Positions 52,143 through 60,647 of a DNA stretch of 64,000 nucleotides are shown piece after piece. Position 1 is the first letter of the stretch; each line of letters starts with the position of its first letter. This DNA is from Solimonas sp. K1W22B-7. GTDB taxonomy: Bacteria > Pseudomonadota > Gammaproteobacteria > Nevskiales > Nevskiaceae. Under the pieces are notes generated by a model, which was not told the origin of the DNA, ran no database searches, and saw nothing but the letters and a program-made list of their open reading frames with translations. The stretch lies in assembly GCF_003428335.1 (NCBI RefSeq), contig NZ_CP031704.1, positions 4,154,001 through 4,218,000 on the forward strand, in the 5' to 3' direction. The position numbers and the translations under genes were made by a program.

Positions 52143-53033
52143 CTACTCCGTCCCCTTGTCCTTGCGCTGCCCCGCCAGCAGGCCGCCCTTGCCGAACAGG
52201 CGCGTGCGCCAGTCGTCCAGCAGCGCTTCGGTATCGTGCTGGCTGGGGTGGAAGCCGGGCCTGAAGAAATCGAAGTACTGCGGGACCAGGCGCCGGAGCT
52301 TACCCTGGCGGCCGAGCAGGTAGGACAGCAGGCCGCGATGGTCACGCCAGCCCAGGCGCGGCGCCTCCCTCTTCACGATGCGCGCGTAGAACACCGTGAC
52401 CACGGCAAAGAAGATGAGGGTGGTGGGAATCATCACCAGCGTGCGCAGCAGGTAGCTGCCGACATGCTGCTGGTAAACGTCGTAGGCCACGCACTTGTGC
52501 TCGCTCTCCTCCAGCGCATGCCACAGCCACAGCTTCTGCGTCTCCGGCGAGAAGCTGCCCTGCAGTTCCTCGTCGCGCAGCAGCAGCTCGGCGAAGATGC
52601 CGGTGTAGTGCTCCAGGCAGACGGTTACCGCAAGGCAGATCGCATTGGGCAACCGCGCCACCACGGCGAGCAGGCGGCGCACGCTGCCGTCGAGCTGGTC
52701 CACGGGGTAGCCATGTTCCGTGGCAGCGGCGTTGAAGCTCTTGTGCTCCTTGGCGTGCATGGCTTCCTGGCCGATGAAGCCGGACACCTGGGCCTTGAGC
52801 AGCGGATCGGTGATGCGCCCGCGATAGGCACGCACCGACTCCACGAAGAAGGACTCTCCGGCGGGGAACAGCGCCGACAGCGCCGTGATGAATGCCGTCC
52901 TGGCCGGGTCCGCGGCGAAGTAGTGACGCTGCGTGTTGCCCGCACTGAACTCGAAGTCCATGCGGCGCGGCGGGATGCGTGCCAGGGTGCCCAGGGGTTT
53001 GCGGGCAGCGGGGGTGACGGAAAGGCGGGTCAT
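52143..53033 (-). CDS. Metal-dependent hydrolase (PF10118 family)
   Basis: A 296-residue protein of the predicted metal-dependent hydrolase family. The helical bundle has candidate metal ligands in FIGQEAMHAKEHKSFN, VCLEHYTG and WHALEESEHKCVAYDVY, a ferritin-like pattern of Glu/His pairs. A hydrophobic segment (YLLRTLVMIPTTLIFFAVVTVF) follows. Start ATG 53033 opens the family-like MTRLSVTP; the upstream frame has no match. It is divergent from a TetR gene that probably controls it. Substrate unknown. Confidence 0.85.
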   Translation of the reverse strand: MTRLSVTPAARKPLGTLARIPPRRMDFEFSAGNTQRHYFAADPARTAFITALSALFPAGESFFVESVRAYRGRITDPLLKAQVSGFIGQEAMHAKEHKSFNAAATEHGYPVDQLDGSVRRLLAVVARLPNAICLAVTVCLEHYTGIFAELLLRDEELQGSFSPETQKLWLWHALEESEHKCVAYDVYQQHVGSYLLRTLVMIPTTLIFFAVVTVFYARIVKREAPRLGWRDHRGLLSYLLGRQGKLRRLVPQYFDFFRPGFHPSQHDTEALLDDWRTRLFGKGGLLAGQRKDKGTE

Positions 53034-53190
53034 GCTTGCTTGCGGACTTGGGAGTCCGCCTCCAGTGGGTATGGCTGCCAGGGCGGCGGAGCCGGCGCTG
53101 GAGCCAAGGAACGGGGGTGGGGTGATCGTCATACTCGGACCGGAACAAGTTAGGTCCCCGCCCCGTTCAGATTCAATTCGGAAGATTCCG

Positions 53191-53823
53191 ATGCCCAGAA
53201 AGCCACAGCAGCCACGCGCACGCGCCACCGTGGACGCCATCATCGAAGCCGGTTTCCGCTGCGTCGCCAGGGACGGCCTGGCCGATACCAGCGTGCGTCA
53301 GATCATTGAAACTGCTGGAGTTAGTCCGGGCTCGTTCTACGAGTACTTCGAGAACAAGGAAGCCGTGTTCAAGGCCATGCTGGAGCGCTTCGTCACCGAG
53401 GCGATGGACGTGGTGGAACCGATGACGTCGACCGTCGTTCAGATGAGCATCGAGGATCTGATCCGCACTTTGCTCGCCCGCTTCCACGAATTGCTGCTGC
53501 GGGACGACAGCCTCTACCTCAAGTGCGCCCGCGAAGGCGCCGATGTCTACAGCAAGGAATTGCTGGACCCGGCCGCCCGCCTGCTGCAGGCCATCGTCTA
53601 CCAGCACGCGCTCAACCACCCCGACGCCGTGCGCATCCGCGACCTGCAGACCATGGTCTACATCTTCGTCAATGGCGGCATCGGCCTGCTGCTGCGCTTC
53701 CTCACCGACGCCAACCCGCCGATCAGCTTCGAGCGCTTCAGCGAGGGGCTGGCCCACATGGTGGGCCACTTCGTGGTCCAGGAGACCCGGCTAAGGGCCG
53801 AGCAGGAAGCGCAGGCGCGGTGA
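53191..53823 (+). CDS. TetR/AcrR-family transcriptional regulator
   Basis: A 210-residue regulator. The N-terminal helix-turn-helix runs about residues 10-57, with GLADTSVRQIIETAGVSPGSFYEYFENKEAVF, here quoted in parts: TSVRQIIETAGVS and GSFYEYFENKEAVF. The C-terminal ligand domain resembles the type paired with PF10118 hydrolases. It is divergent from the hydrolase gene across 157 bp, the typical arrangement for local repression. Confidence 0.9.
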   Translation: MPRKPQQPRARATVDAIIEAGFRCVARDGLADTSVRQIIETAGVSPGSFYEYFENKEAVFKAMLERFVTEAMDVVEPMTSTVVQMSIEDLIRTLLARFHELLLRDDSLYLKCAREGADVYSKELLDPAARLLQAIVYQHALNHPDAVRIRDLQTMVYIFVNGGIGLLLRFLTDANPPISFERFSEGLAHMVGHFVVQETRLRAEQEAQAR

Positions 53824-53920
53824 AGGTCCACGCCGCGATCTCAGGACGCCCCAACCCCTGGGCGGATCATCGACCCGCCTGTCGCGCGACCCGCCGGGAG
53901 CGCCAGACCTACCCCAAAAC

Positions 53921-54577
53921 CTAGTCCACGAAATCCCCCATCTGCGCCGACAGCGCCGCCTTGAAAGCGGGCCGCGCCTCGGCCCTTGCCTGGTAGGCGA
54001 CGAGGTTGGGGAAGGCCGCGAGCAGGTCGGTGTGGCGCAGGATGCGCAGGACGCTGACCATCAGCAAATCTCCGATGGTGAAGCGGTCTTCCAGCCAGTC
54101 CTTGTCGCCCAGCCAGGTGGAGACGCGCGACAGCCTGAGGTTCACGAACTCGGCGGCGCCGGGGCGGCGGAGTTGGGCCCATTCTTCGTTGGCGTAGAAC
54201 AGGTCGATGGACGCGAGGTTCTGGATGGCGGGTTCTACGCTGTTGAGGGCGGCGAGGGTCCAGGCGATGGCGCGGCTGCGGGCGGCGGGATCCTTCGGCA
54301 GCAGGCGTTCGTCGCGTTCGCCCAGGTGGATCAGGATGGCGCCGCTTTCGAAGAGCTGGATGTCGCCTTCGCGGAAGCAGGGCACCTGTTCGAAGGGCTG
54401 CTCCTTGGCGTAGCCCTCGGGGCGCTCGGCGCGGGCGTCGAGCAGGCGTGTGCGGTAGGGCAGGCCGATCTCTTCGCAGGCCCAGCGCACGCGCAGGTCG
54501 CGCACCAGGCCGCGGGCGAAGGGTGGGACCCAGTTGAAGGCGGTGATTTCGGCGGGGGCGGTGGGGGATGTGGGCAT
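53921..54577 (-). CDS. Glutathione S-transferase family protein
   Basis: A 218-residue two-domain protein. The N-terminal thioredoxin-like domain reads ITAFNWVPPFARGLVRDLRVRWACEE, quoted here as ITAFNWVPPFARG and LRVRWACEE, with EQVPCFREGDIQLFESGAIL as the glutathione-binding loop. The all-helical C-terminal domain contains WLEDRFTIGDLLMVSVLRIL. It probably conjugates or reduces small electrophiles. A decayed relic of a second copy lies 1.9 kb to the left. Confidence 0.9.
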   Translation of the reverse strand: MPTSPTAPAEITAFNWVPPFARGLVRDLRVRWACEEIGLPYRTRLLDARAERPEGYAKEQPFEQVPCFREGDIQLFESGAILIHLGERDERLLPKDPAARSRAIAWTLAALNSVEPAIQNLASIDLFYANEEWAQLRRPGAAEFVNLRLSRVSTWLGDKDWLEDRFTIGDLLMVSVLRILRHTDLLAAFPNLVAYQARAEARPAFKAALSAQMGDFVD

Positions 54578-54712
54578 GGTCTTGGTCCTGATGGGGTAAG
54601 TCGGAAAGTTGGTAACGCGAGGCTGGAACTTCAGACTGCAGCTGCGTGCGTAACCGCCGTTGCACCACCCTCACCTCGGCAACTGCTCCATGCGTTGCCC
54701 TACCTTGGGGAT

Positions 54713-55468
54713 TTAAACTGCGGCGCTGCCGCAGCAGGACTGGGCGGTTGGGGCCGCTCGGCGACCATCGTCGGGGTATTCGTCGTGGCGGCGCATCCAG
54801 TGGCCCATGTTGTCTCCGCCTTCGTTGCGGCCCTTGGGGACGATGTCGAGCCAGGCGTAGACCGGCAGGAACATCTCTCCGCCGCGGGCGAAGCTGGAAT
54901 AGGTGTGGAAGATCGCGCCGCTGTCGTCGCGGTGAAAGACGCTGACGCCGGGGAGCTCGTCGACTCCGGGATCGGGAATCTTCTCGAAGTTGTAGTCCAC
55001 GCCGTCCGCGCGCGTGCCCTCCGGGTAGGACACCTGGTAGTCGAAGTTGAAATCGCTCTCCGCAGACGACACCCAGCGGAAGCCCCAGCCCATGCGGCGG
55101 CGGTAGGCCTGCAGCTTGGCGAGGGGGCCGCGGGAGACGGCGACCCAGCTGACGTCGTTGTGCTCGAAGTGCTGGCGCGCACCGTCGACCTGGTCGCAGA
55201 GCAGCGAGCAGCCGGGGCAGCCTTCTTCCCAGGCGGGGCCGAACATGAAGTGGTAGACGATCAGCTGCGAGCGGCCGTCGAACAGCTGGGCCAGCGTCCG
55301 CGGGCCTTCCGGGGTCTGGAAGACGTAGTCTTTCTCGACGCGTACCCACGGCAAGGCGCGGCGCTTTTCGGCGAGGCGGTCGCGGACGTGCGTCAGGGAT
55401 TTTTCCTCGGCCAGCAGGGCACGGCTGGCTTCGAGCCATTGCTCGCGCGAAACGATTTCATGCGGCAT
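54713..55468 (-). CDS. DUF899 thioredoxin-like protein
   Basis: A 251-residue DUF899 protein. Diagnostic blocks are IVSREQWLEASRALLAEEK, YHFMFGPAWEEGCPGCSLLCDQVDG and DVSWVAVSRGPLAKLQAYRRRMGW (the latter two quoted as GCPGCSLLCDQ and VAVSRGPLAKLQAY in practice). The CPGC pair is a likely redox motif of the thioredoxin fold. It lies after an SRPBCC gene with an 11-bp overlap. Function unknown. Confidence 0.87.
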   Translation of the reverse strand: MPHEIVSREQWLEASRALLAEEKSLTHVRDRLAEKRRALPWVRVEKDYVFQTPEGPRTLAQLFDGRSQLIVYHFMFGPAWEEGCPGCSLLCDQVDGARQHFEHNDVSWVAVSRGPLAKLQAYRRRMGWGFRWVSSAESDFNFDYQVSYPEGTRADGVDYNFEKIPDPGVDELPGVSVFHRDDSGAIFHTYSSFARGGEMFLPVYAWLDIVPKGRNEGGDNMGHWMRRHDEYPDDGRRAAPTAQSCCGSAAV

Positions 55469-55913
55469 GACGATCTCCTCTCGAGAAATGGGCCACCAGC
55501 TTGTCCAGTGCGCCGTTCCAGCCCGCTTCGTGGCTGGCCAGCGAGGCCTCGGTCTTCAGCTGGGCATGGGTGAAAGTCAGCTCGGTGCCGCTGTCGATTT
55601 CGCGCAGTTCGATTTCGATGCGCGAGTCCTTCCCTTCTTCTTCAAGTTCGCCGCCATCGCTCCAGTGCCAGGCCATGACGATGCGGCGCGGGCGCTCGAT
55701 CTCCAGGTACAGGCCGCTGCCCTCGTGCTCCTTGCCGTCGAGGGTCCGGAAGCGCACGCGCATGCGCCCGCCGACGCGGGGGTCGGCCTCCGCCAGCAGC
55801 ACCGGTCCGTCGTCGGGGCTCCACCACTGGACCATGGCCTCGGGGGTGACGAAGGCGTCGAACACGATGGAGGGGCGCGCGGCAATGCGGCGGACGAGCG
55901 TGAGGCTGGTCAT
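55458..55913 (-). CDS. SRPBCC (AHSA1/CalC-like) protein
   Basis: A 151-residue START-like protein: LVRRIAARPSIVFDAFVTPEAM, then WWSPDD, VGGRMRVRF and the final helix EAGWNGALDKLVAHF. Such proteins form a hydrophobic pocket for small ligands. ATG 55913 overlaps the ArsR stop by 4 bp, and the 3' end overlaps DUF899 by 11 bp. The three genes form one operon. Confidence 0.9.
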   Translation of the reverse strand: MTSLTLVRRIAARPSIVFDAFVTPEAMVQWWSPDDGPVLLAEADPRVGGRMRVRFRTLDGKEHEGSGLYLEIERPRRIVMAWHWSDGGELEEEGKDSRIEIELREIDSGTELTFTHAQLKTEASLASHEAGWNGALDKLVAHFSRGDRHAA

Positions 55914-56266
55914 CTGCCGCTCCGGCGGGCCTTGGCTTCTGCGGCCTCGGCATAGGCGGCGAGACGGTCGAGACGCGGGGCCCAGAAGCGTTCGTAGCGG
56001 CGCAGCCAGTTCATGGCTTCCTCCATCGGTGCGGGCGACAGCGTGACGGTGACGATGCGGCCGGACTTGGAGCGGACGATCAGGCCGGCCTCGTCGAGCA
56101 CGTCGAGGTGCTTCATCACCGCCGGCAGCTTGATCTCGAAGGGCCGGGCGAGTTCGCTGACCGACAGGGCCTCCTCCCTCTCCAGGCGCGCCAGAATCGC
56201 GCGGCGCGTGGGGTCCGCCAGGGCGGCGAAGCTGCGGTCCAGCCTTGCTTGCGAATAGTTCACCAT
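55910..56266 (-). CDS. ArsR/SmtB-family transcriptional regulator
   Basis: A 118-residue winged-helix regulator. The DNA-binding part reads FAALADPTRRAILARLEREEALSVSELARPF, with recognition helix LPAVMKHLDVLDEAGLI (about 47-63). No metal-binding cysteines are seen, as is usual for ArsR proteins paired with SRPBCC genes. It is the first gene of the ArsR-SRPBCC-DUF899 operon and likely represses it. Confidence 0.9.
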   Translation of the reverse strand: MVNYSQARLDRSFAALADPTRRAILARLEREEALSVSELARPFEIKLPAVMKHLDVLDEAGLIVRSKSGRIVTVTLSPAPMEEAMNWLRRYERFWAPRLDRLAAYAEAAEAKARRSGR

Positions 56267-56337
56267 GTTGGAAAGTATTGCGGCGAAAAGCGGGGGATGT
56301 CAAGCAGCGGGTTGGAGGGGGAAGCAATGACCGGGTC

Positions 56338-56357
56338 GCGAGCAAGCTCGCTCCTGC
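56338..56357. repeat. REP-like palindrome, Pseudomonas GCTCGCTCC type
   Basis: GCGAGC-AA-GCTCGC followed by TCCTGC. This core is a frequent Pseudomonas-type REP unit. It lies in the gap between the DUF1329 terminator and the divergent ArsR operon. Confidence 0.55.
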
Positions 56358-56396
56358 ATGGGTGGGGCTTGTCTCTCGTTCCGTTTTTTTGATGCC

Positions 56397-56460
56397 GGAA
56401 AAAAGAAAGCGGGACAAGCCCCCCGGCATGTCCCGCCAAACGTCGCACCCTTGCGGGTGC
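56397..56460 (-). terminator. Double-hairpin terminator of the DUF1302-DUF1329 operon
   Basis: GCGGGACA and TGTCCCGC (56409-56436) form an 8-bp stem, preceded on the plus strand by AAAAAAGAAA, which is a T-rich tail on the minus strand. A second hairpin, GCACCC-TTGC-GGGTGC, is at 56445-56460. Both lie just past the DUF1329 stop. Confidence 0.8.
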
Positions 56461-56479
56461 AGACGAGGATTTTTGTCGC

Positions 56480-57832
56480 TTACTTCGTCGTCATCTTCTG
56501 CACCGAGCTGGCGCTGAAGTAGTCGTCGCTGAAGCCCACCGTCAGATCGTAGGGCTTGTCTTCGTTGAAGGCGGTGGTGATGAAGTAGCGGCCGGAGGTG
56601 AAGTGGTAGATCACTTCGGGCACGGTGAAGCTGGCCAGGATGTTGGCGGCGAAGCCGACGTGGCCTTCCTGGAACTGATAGAGCTGGTCGCGGTTGTCGT
56701 AGTCGTCGACCAGGGCGATGTTCCAGCTGTCCTCGTCGATGTAGAAGCGGCGCTTCTTGAAGGTGTGGCTGGTGCCTTCCTTGAGGTCGGCTTCCACCAC
56801 CCAGACGCGGTGCAGCTCGTAGCGCGGCAGGTCGGGGTTGATGTGCTTGGGACGGATCAGGTCCTTGTACTTGATGGTGTTGCCGGAGATCTTGTTGGAG
56901 TTGTACGGGATGTACAGCTCCTTCTTGCCGACCAGCTTCCAGTTGTAGCGCTCGAGCACGCCGTTGAACATGTCCACCTGGTCGTAGAACTGGTGACCGT
57001 CGGTGCCTTCATACGGGTTGTCGCAGCACACCGTCGGCGCGCGGCGGATGCGCTTGAGGCCCGGCGAGTAGAGCCAGGCGGCGCGGCCGGCGGCGCCGGT
57101 TCCGGCCTTCTCGTGCACCAGGATGAAGGTGCCGGCCATGCGCGGCGGCTCCATGGTCTTGGACAGGTACTTGAGGAATTCGCCGGAGGTGCTGGTCAGC
57201 GGCACCGGCTTCTTCACCGAGCCATAGCCGAAGGTGACGTCCTCGACGATCTTGGTCTGCTGGAAGGCGCCGTTGGGCTGCACGATGAACTGGTTGTTGA
57301 AGCGCGTGGCGGCTTCGCCACGGAACTTCAGCTTGTGGTTCCAGATCGGCTCGGCGCCGGTCTTGGGAATCGGGAACGGGAAGCCGAGCTTGCAGTTGTC
57401 GGGCGTGTCGGTACCGATCATCTCGCAGCTGGTGGCGTTGGCGGCGGTGGCCTTGTAGATGACGTCCGGCCAGGCGACGACGCGCCGGGTCGGGTAGACG
57501 TTCATCTTGTAGGTGTCGTAGGTGTTGAGCAGCCTCTTGTGGCCTTCGCTGAGCTTGCTCACGTACTGGCCGATGTTGGCCTTGGTGATGGTATACAGCG
57601 GCTTGTCGCCGTCGACGGAGGGATCGTTGGGGTATTCGCCCTTCAACTTGCCGCGCTGCTTGCCCGGCGTCCACGCCGGGATGCTGCCGTCCTTGTTGGC
57701 GGCCTTCTCTGCGCCGACGGGGGTCAGCTCCTGGCCCAGCTTGGCGGCTTCCTCGGGGCTGACCTTGGCGCCGGCAGCGCCGGCGAACAGCGCGGCGGCC
57801 AGTGCCACCGTCAAGCGAATCCTGCTCTGCAT
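56480..57832 (-). CDS. DUF1329 periplasmic/outer-membrane lipoprotein-like carrier
   Basis: A 450-residue DUF1329 protein. Start ATG 57832 has AGGAG 7 nt upstream and gives a signal peptide (MQSRIRLTVALAAALFAGAAG), cleaved near AGA-KVS. Family blocks are AAKLGQELTPVGAEKAANKDGSIP (split: ELTPVGAEKAAN, KDGSIPAWT), RRVVAWPDVIYKATAAN and RRFYIDEDSWNIALVDDYDNRDQL. The fold belongs to the LolA/LppX group, which carries lipids. It lies 33 bp after the DUF1302 gene, the usual pairing. Substrate unknown. Confidence 0.88.
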   Translation of the reverse strand: MQSRIRLTVALAAALFAGAAGAKVSPEEAAKLGQELTPVGAEKAANKDGSIPAWTPGKQRGKLKGEYPNDPSVDGDKPLYTITKANIGQYVSKLSEGHKRLLNTYDTYKMNVYPTRRVVAWPDVIYKATAANATSCEMIGTDTPDNCKLGFPFPIPKTGAEPIWNHKLKFRGEAATRFNNQFIVQPNGAFQQTKIVEDVTFGYGSVKKPVPLTSTSGEFLKYLSKTMEPPRMAGTFILVHEKAGTGAAGRAAWLYSPGLKRIRRAPTVCCDNPYEGTDGHQFYDQVDMFNGVLERYNWKLVGKKELYIPYNSNKISGNTIKYKDLIRPKHINPDLPRYELHRVWVVEADLKEGTSHTFKKRRFYIDEDSWNIALVDDYDNRDQLYQFQEGHVGFAANILASFTVPEVIYHFTSGRYFITTAFNEDKPYDLTVGFSDDYFSASSVQKMTTK

Positions 57833-57865
57833 TTGCCGTCTCCTCATTGTTGTCTCAAGGCTGCA

Positions 57866-60412
57866 TCAGAACTGCAAGCGAACGTAGGCGCGCGCGGTGT
57901 CGCGGTCACGGTAGAGGTTGTAGGGACCGCCGCCGGTGAACCAGGTGTAGCCCAGGTTGAACGCCAGGCTGGACTTGTAGCGTATTTCCAGCCCCAAGTC
58001 GCCACTCTTGCGGCCGGCGACGAAATTGGTCGCCAGACCCGGCGCGGTGCCGTTGACGTCGTGCTTCCAGGTGAGCTGCGGCATCAGGGAGATGCCGGGC
58101 GCAACCGATTCATACTTCACCTGGCTGATGATCACGTAACCCCAGGACAGCTTGTCCGGAAGCCCCCCCAGGTCCTGCTGGTGCGGGTTGAAGCGCAGGC
58201 CGTCGGGGCCGTAGGAGCAGGCGACGTTGGTGGAGCAGGCCTGGCGCGAGCCGTTGGCACCGCTGCCGTCGGCGCCGGCGCTGGCGTGGGTGTAGGTGCC
58301 CGGGGCCTCCAGCTGCAGCCGGTCCAGGTCGGGCATGCCCGGCACCCAGGTGGCGCCCAGCTCCAGCAGGGTGATGACCTGGTCGGCGCCGAAGGGGTTG
58401 TCGGTGGCGCCGGCGACGTGGGTGGCGCCCAGGTTGAACTGGTAGGTGTCGAAGGTTTCCCAGCCGCGGATATAGCTGTTGCCGGGGTTGCTGCCCACCA
58501 CCCCGCCGCGGTAGGGAATGATGAAGGACGGGAAGGCGCGGCCGGCGCCCGGCAGGTGGCCGATGATCAGGTCGAAGGTATCGCTGTAGGCGCCGGGGTT
58601 GCCGTTGGCGTCGACGTAGTCGCTGCCCGGATACCAGCCCACCGTGCCATCGGGGTTGGCACCGATGCCGCCGAGGAAATCCACGCCCAGCACGTTCACC
58701 AGTTGGTCGATCAGGCCGGCGAACTGCGGGCCGAGCACGCCCAGCGCGGCGCCGGTGAGGCTGCCGCTGCCGGCGCAGCCGGGCGAGACGTGGCAGTTGC
58801 TCAGGGTGGGCCCGAAGCCGGCGAACACCAGGTCTTCCAGGTCCACCTGCAGCGGCTCGTCGGGGCGGTAGGCCACCTCGCCCTGCAGCGAGAAGTCGCC
58901 CAGCGTGGTGTTGAAGGAGACGCCGAACAGCTTGATGTTCTCGGGGTATTCCAGCTGTACCTTGAGCGAGTCGAAGGGCACGGCGCTGTCGTTGGTGCCG
59001 TTGGGATCGTTGGGCTGGAACACGGTGTGCAGCAGGGGGATGTCCGGGCAGGCCAGGATGAAGCCGACCGTATTGGTGACATTCTTGCCGCAGCTCTGGT
59101 CCACCGAGATCACGCTGACGTAGGGATTACGCGCGTGGTAGTTCATGAAGTAGAAGCCGAACTCGGTGCCGGCGTTGAACTCCTCGGAGTAGTACTTCAG
59201 CGCCGCGCCGTACTGCCCGCCGCCGTCCGGCTCCTTGTCGCGCAGGCGCTCCGCCGTCAGGGAGGTGTTGGTGATGCCCGACAGCGGCGAGTCCAGCAGG
59301 CGGCCGACCGACTCCGGGTCTTCCGCGGCGCTGCCGAAGCTGAGGTTGACCCAGTCGATGGCGTTGTTGGTGCCGACGTCGAGGAAGGAGAAGTAGGAGC
59401 CCGGCGCGGGCGCCTCCAGCGGCAGCCACTCGTACTGGTAGAACATCTCCAGCGTGGCGCCGTCGAAGAGCTCCATCGACGCCGACAGCAGGCCCACCGG
59501 CTGGAACACTTCCTCCACCAGGAAGCCGGTGCGGTAGAAGTTGTTGGCGTTGACCGGGTTGACCTGGTTGATCGAGCCGAACACCAGCAGGGTCGATTCG
59601 CCCCAGTTCAGCGACTGGCGGCCGAGCTTGAGGCTGACCTCCTTGTCGCCCCAGAGCGGCAGCTTGCCGTAGACATAGGCGTCGAGCAGCTGCAGGTCGG
59701 TGCCGATCTGCCGCAGGGTCTCGCCGTCGGAGCGCTTCTCGCGCACCACCCCGCCCGGCCCGTAGACCAGGCCGCAGGGGCCGCCGCCGGGATTGCGCGC
59801 GGCCGGACAGGGCACGGAGTCGCTGCGCTGCGTCAGCGGCAGGATCGACAGCCCTACCGGCAGCGGCAGCACCTCGTGGCCGGGCGTGGACACCACGCCC
59901 ACGTCCAGCATGTTCGCGGGGGTGATGCGGTTGGGGTGGCGCTCGGTGAAGTCGTTGTTGACGAAGTCGTAGAAGTACAGGCCCTTCAGGAACAGGCCGA
60001 AGTCGCCGTGGGTGAGCGTGAAGTCCTGGGTGATCTTCAGCGGCGCCTGCACGACGTCGTAGCGGTCGTAGTTCAGGTTGCCGTCGTCGGCGTTGACCGT
60101 GAACTGGCCCGGCGCCGCGGCCAGATGCGCCGCGGGGAAAGTCTGCGTGCGGAACAGGCCCTGGCAGACCTGGTACAGGGTGCGGCCGTCGGCGGTGCGG
60201 CCGCAGACGTTGGGATCGAGGTTGGACTTGCCCACCAAGTCCGAAGCGCGGTTCTGCATGCGCCAGGCGGCGCCGGCGGTGACGGTGGTGTTGAGCACCG
60301 CGTTCCACTCGCCGGCCTCGTCCAGGTCGAAGCTCAGGGCCGCGGCGGGCGGGCTGAACAGGGGCAGCAGCAGCGCGGCGGCGAGCACCGCGGGCTTGAT
60401 CTTCTCCATCAT
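57866..60412 (-). CDS. DUF1302 outer-membrane beta-barrel protein
   Basis: An 848-residue barrel of the DUF1302 family. The signal peptide is MMEKIKPAVLAAALLLPLFS...AAALS. Early blocks are TTVTAGAAWRMQNRASDLVGK and FLKGLYFYDFVNNDF. A C-terminal aromatic strand RDTARAYVRLQF should signal barrel insertion. The family is often encoded with DUF1329 and lipid or steroid functions. It is longer than most members (about 600-650 residues) because of a loop-rich section between residues 470 and 680. Confidence 0.87.
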   Translation of the reverse strand: MMEKIKPAVLAAALLLPLFSPPAAALSFDLDEAGEWNAVLNTTVTAGAAWRMQNRASDLVGKSNLDPNVCGRTADGRTLYQVCQGLFRTQTFPAAHLAAAPGQFTVNADDGNLNYDRYDVVQAPLKITQDFTLTHGDFGLFLKGLYFYDFVNNDFTERHPNRITPANMLDVGVVSTPGHEVLPLPVGLSILPLTQRSDSVPCPAARNPGGGPCGLVYGPGGVVREKRSDGETLRQIGTDLQLLDAYVYGKLPLWGDKEVSLKLGRQSLNWGESTLLVFGSINQVNPVNANNFYRTGFLVEEVFQPVGLLSASMELFDGATLEMFYQYEWLPLEAPAPGSYFSFLDVGTNNAIDWVNLSFGSAAEDPESVGRLLDSPLSGITNTSLTAERLRDKEPDGGGQYGAALKYYSEEFNAGTEFGFYFMNYHARNPYVSVISVDQSCGKNVTNTVGFILACPDIPLLHTVFQPNDPNGTNDSAVPFDSLKVQLEYPENIKLFGVSFNTTLGDFSLQGEVAYRPDEPLQVDLEDLVFAGFGPTLSNCHVSPGCAGSGSLTGAALGVLGPQFAGLIDQLVNVLGVDFLGGIGANPDGTVGWYPGSDYVDANGNPGAYSDTFDLIIGHLPGAGRAFPSFIIPYRGGVVGSNPGNSYIRGWETFDTYQFNLGATHVAGATDNPFGADQVITLLELGATWVPGMPDLDRLQLEAPGTYTHASAGADGSGANGSRQACSTNVACSYGPDGLRFNPHQQDLGGLPDKLSWGYVIISQVKYESVAPGISLMPQLTWKHDVNGTAPGLATNFVAGRKSGDLGLEIRYKSSLAFNLGYTWFTGGGPYNLYRDRDTARAYVRLQF

Positions 60413-60565
60413 CGCAGGGGGCCTCGTGAATCTCGTTGTTGTGTCTGACTGCCGAATCTGTGCCCAGCATTGCCGACGAGGATGACGGCGATGCGATCGA
60501 TCGGGGATGCGAATTGCGGACAAGGGGGTGAGATTGGTGACCAGCACACGCTGGATAGGCACAAC

Positions 60566-60637
60566 GTAGGAGCGGCTGTTAGCCGCGAGGGCCGGTTGCC
60601 ATGATGACCGGCCTTCGCGGCTAACAGCCGCTCCTAC
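60566..60637. repeat. Long REP palindrome (31-bp arms)
   Basis: The left arm (60566-60596) and right arm (60607-60637) are reverse complements with one mismatch, around a 10-base loop. The arms begin GTAGGAGCGGCTGTTAGCC. This GTAGGAGCGGC word is a well-known Xanthomonas/Pseudomonas REP. It lies between the DUF1302 start region and the end of the cytochrome gene. Confidence 0.85.
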
Positions 60638-60647
60638 ACGGGAAGCA

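Noticed and set aside
56603-60448. A 1281-residue open frame on the plus strand across the DUF1329 and DUF1302 genes
   Set aside because: It is antisense to two recognised envelope genes, has biased Val/Gly/Ala/Arg composition and no recognisable fold.
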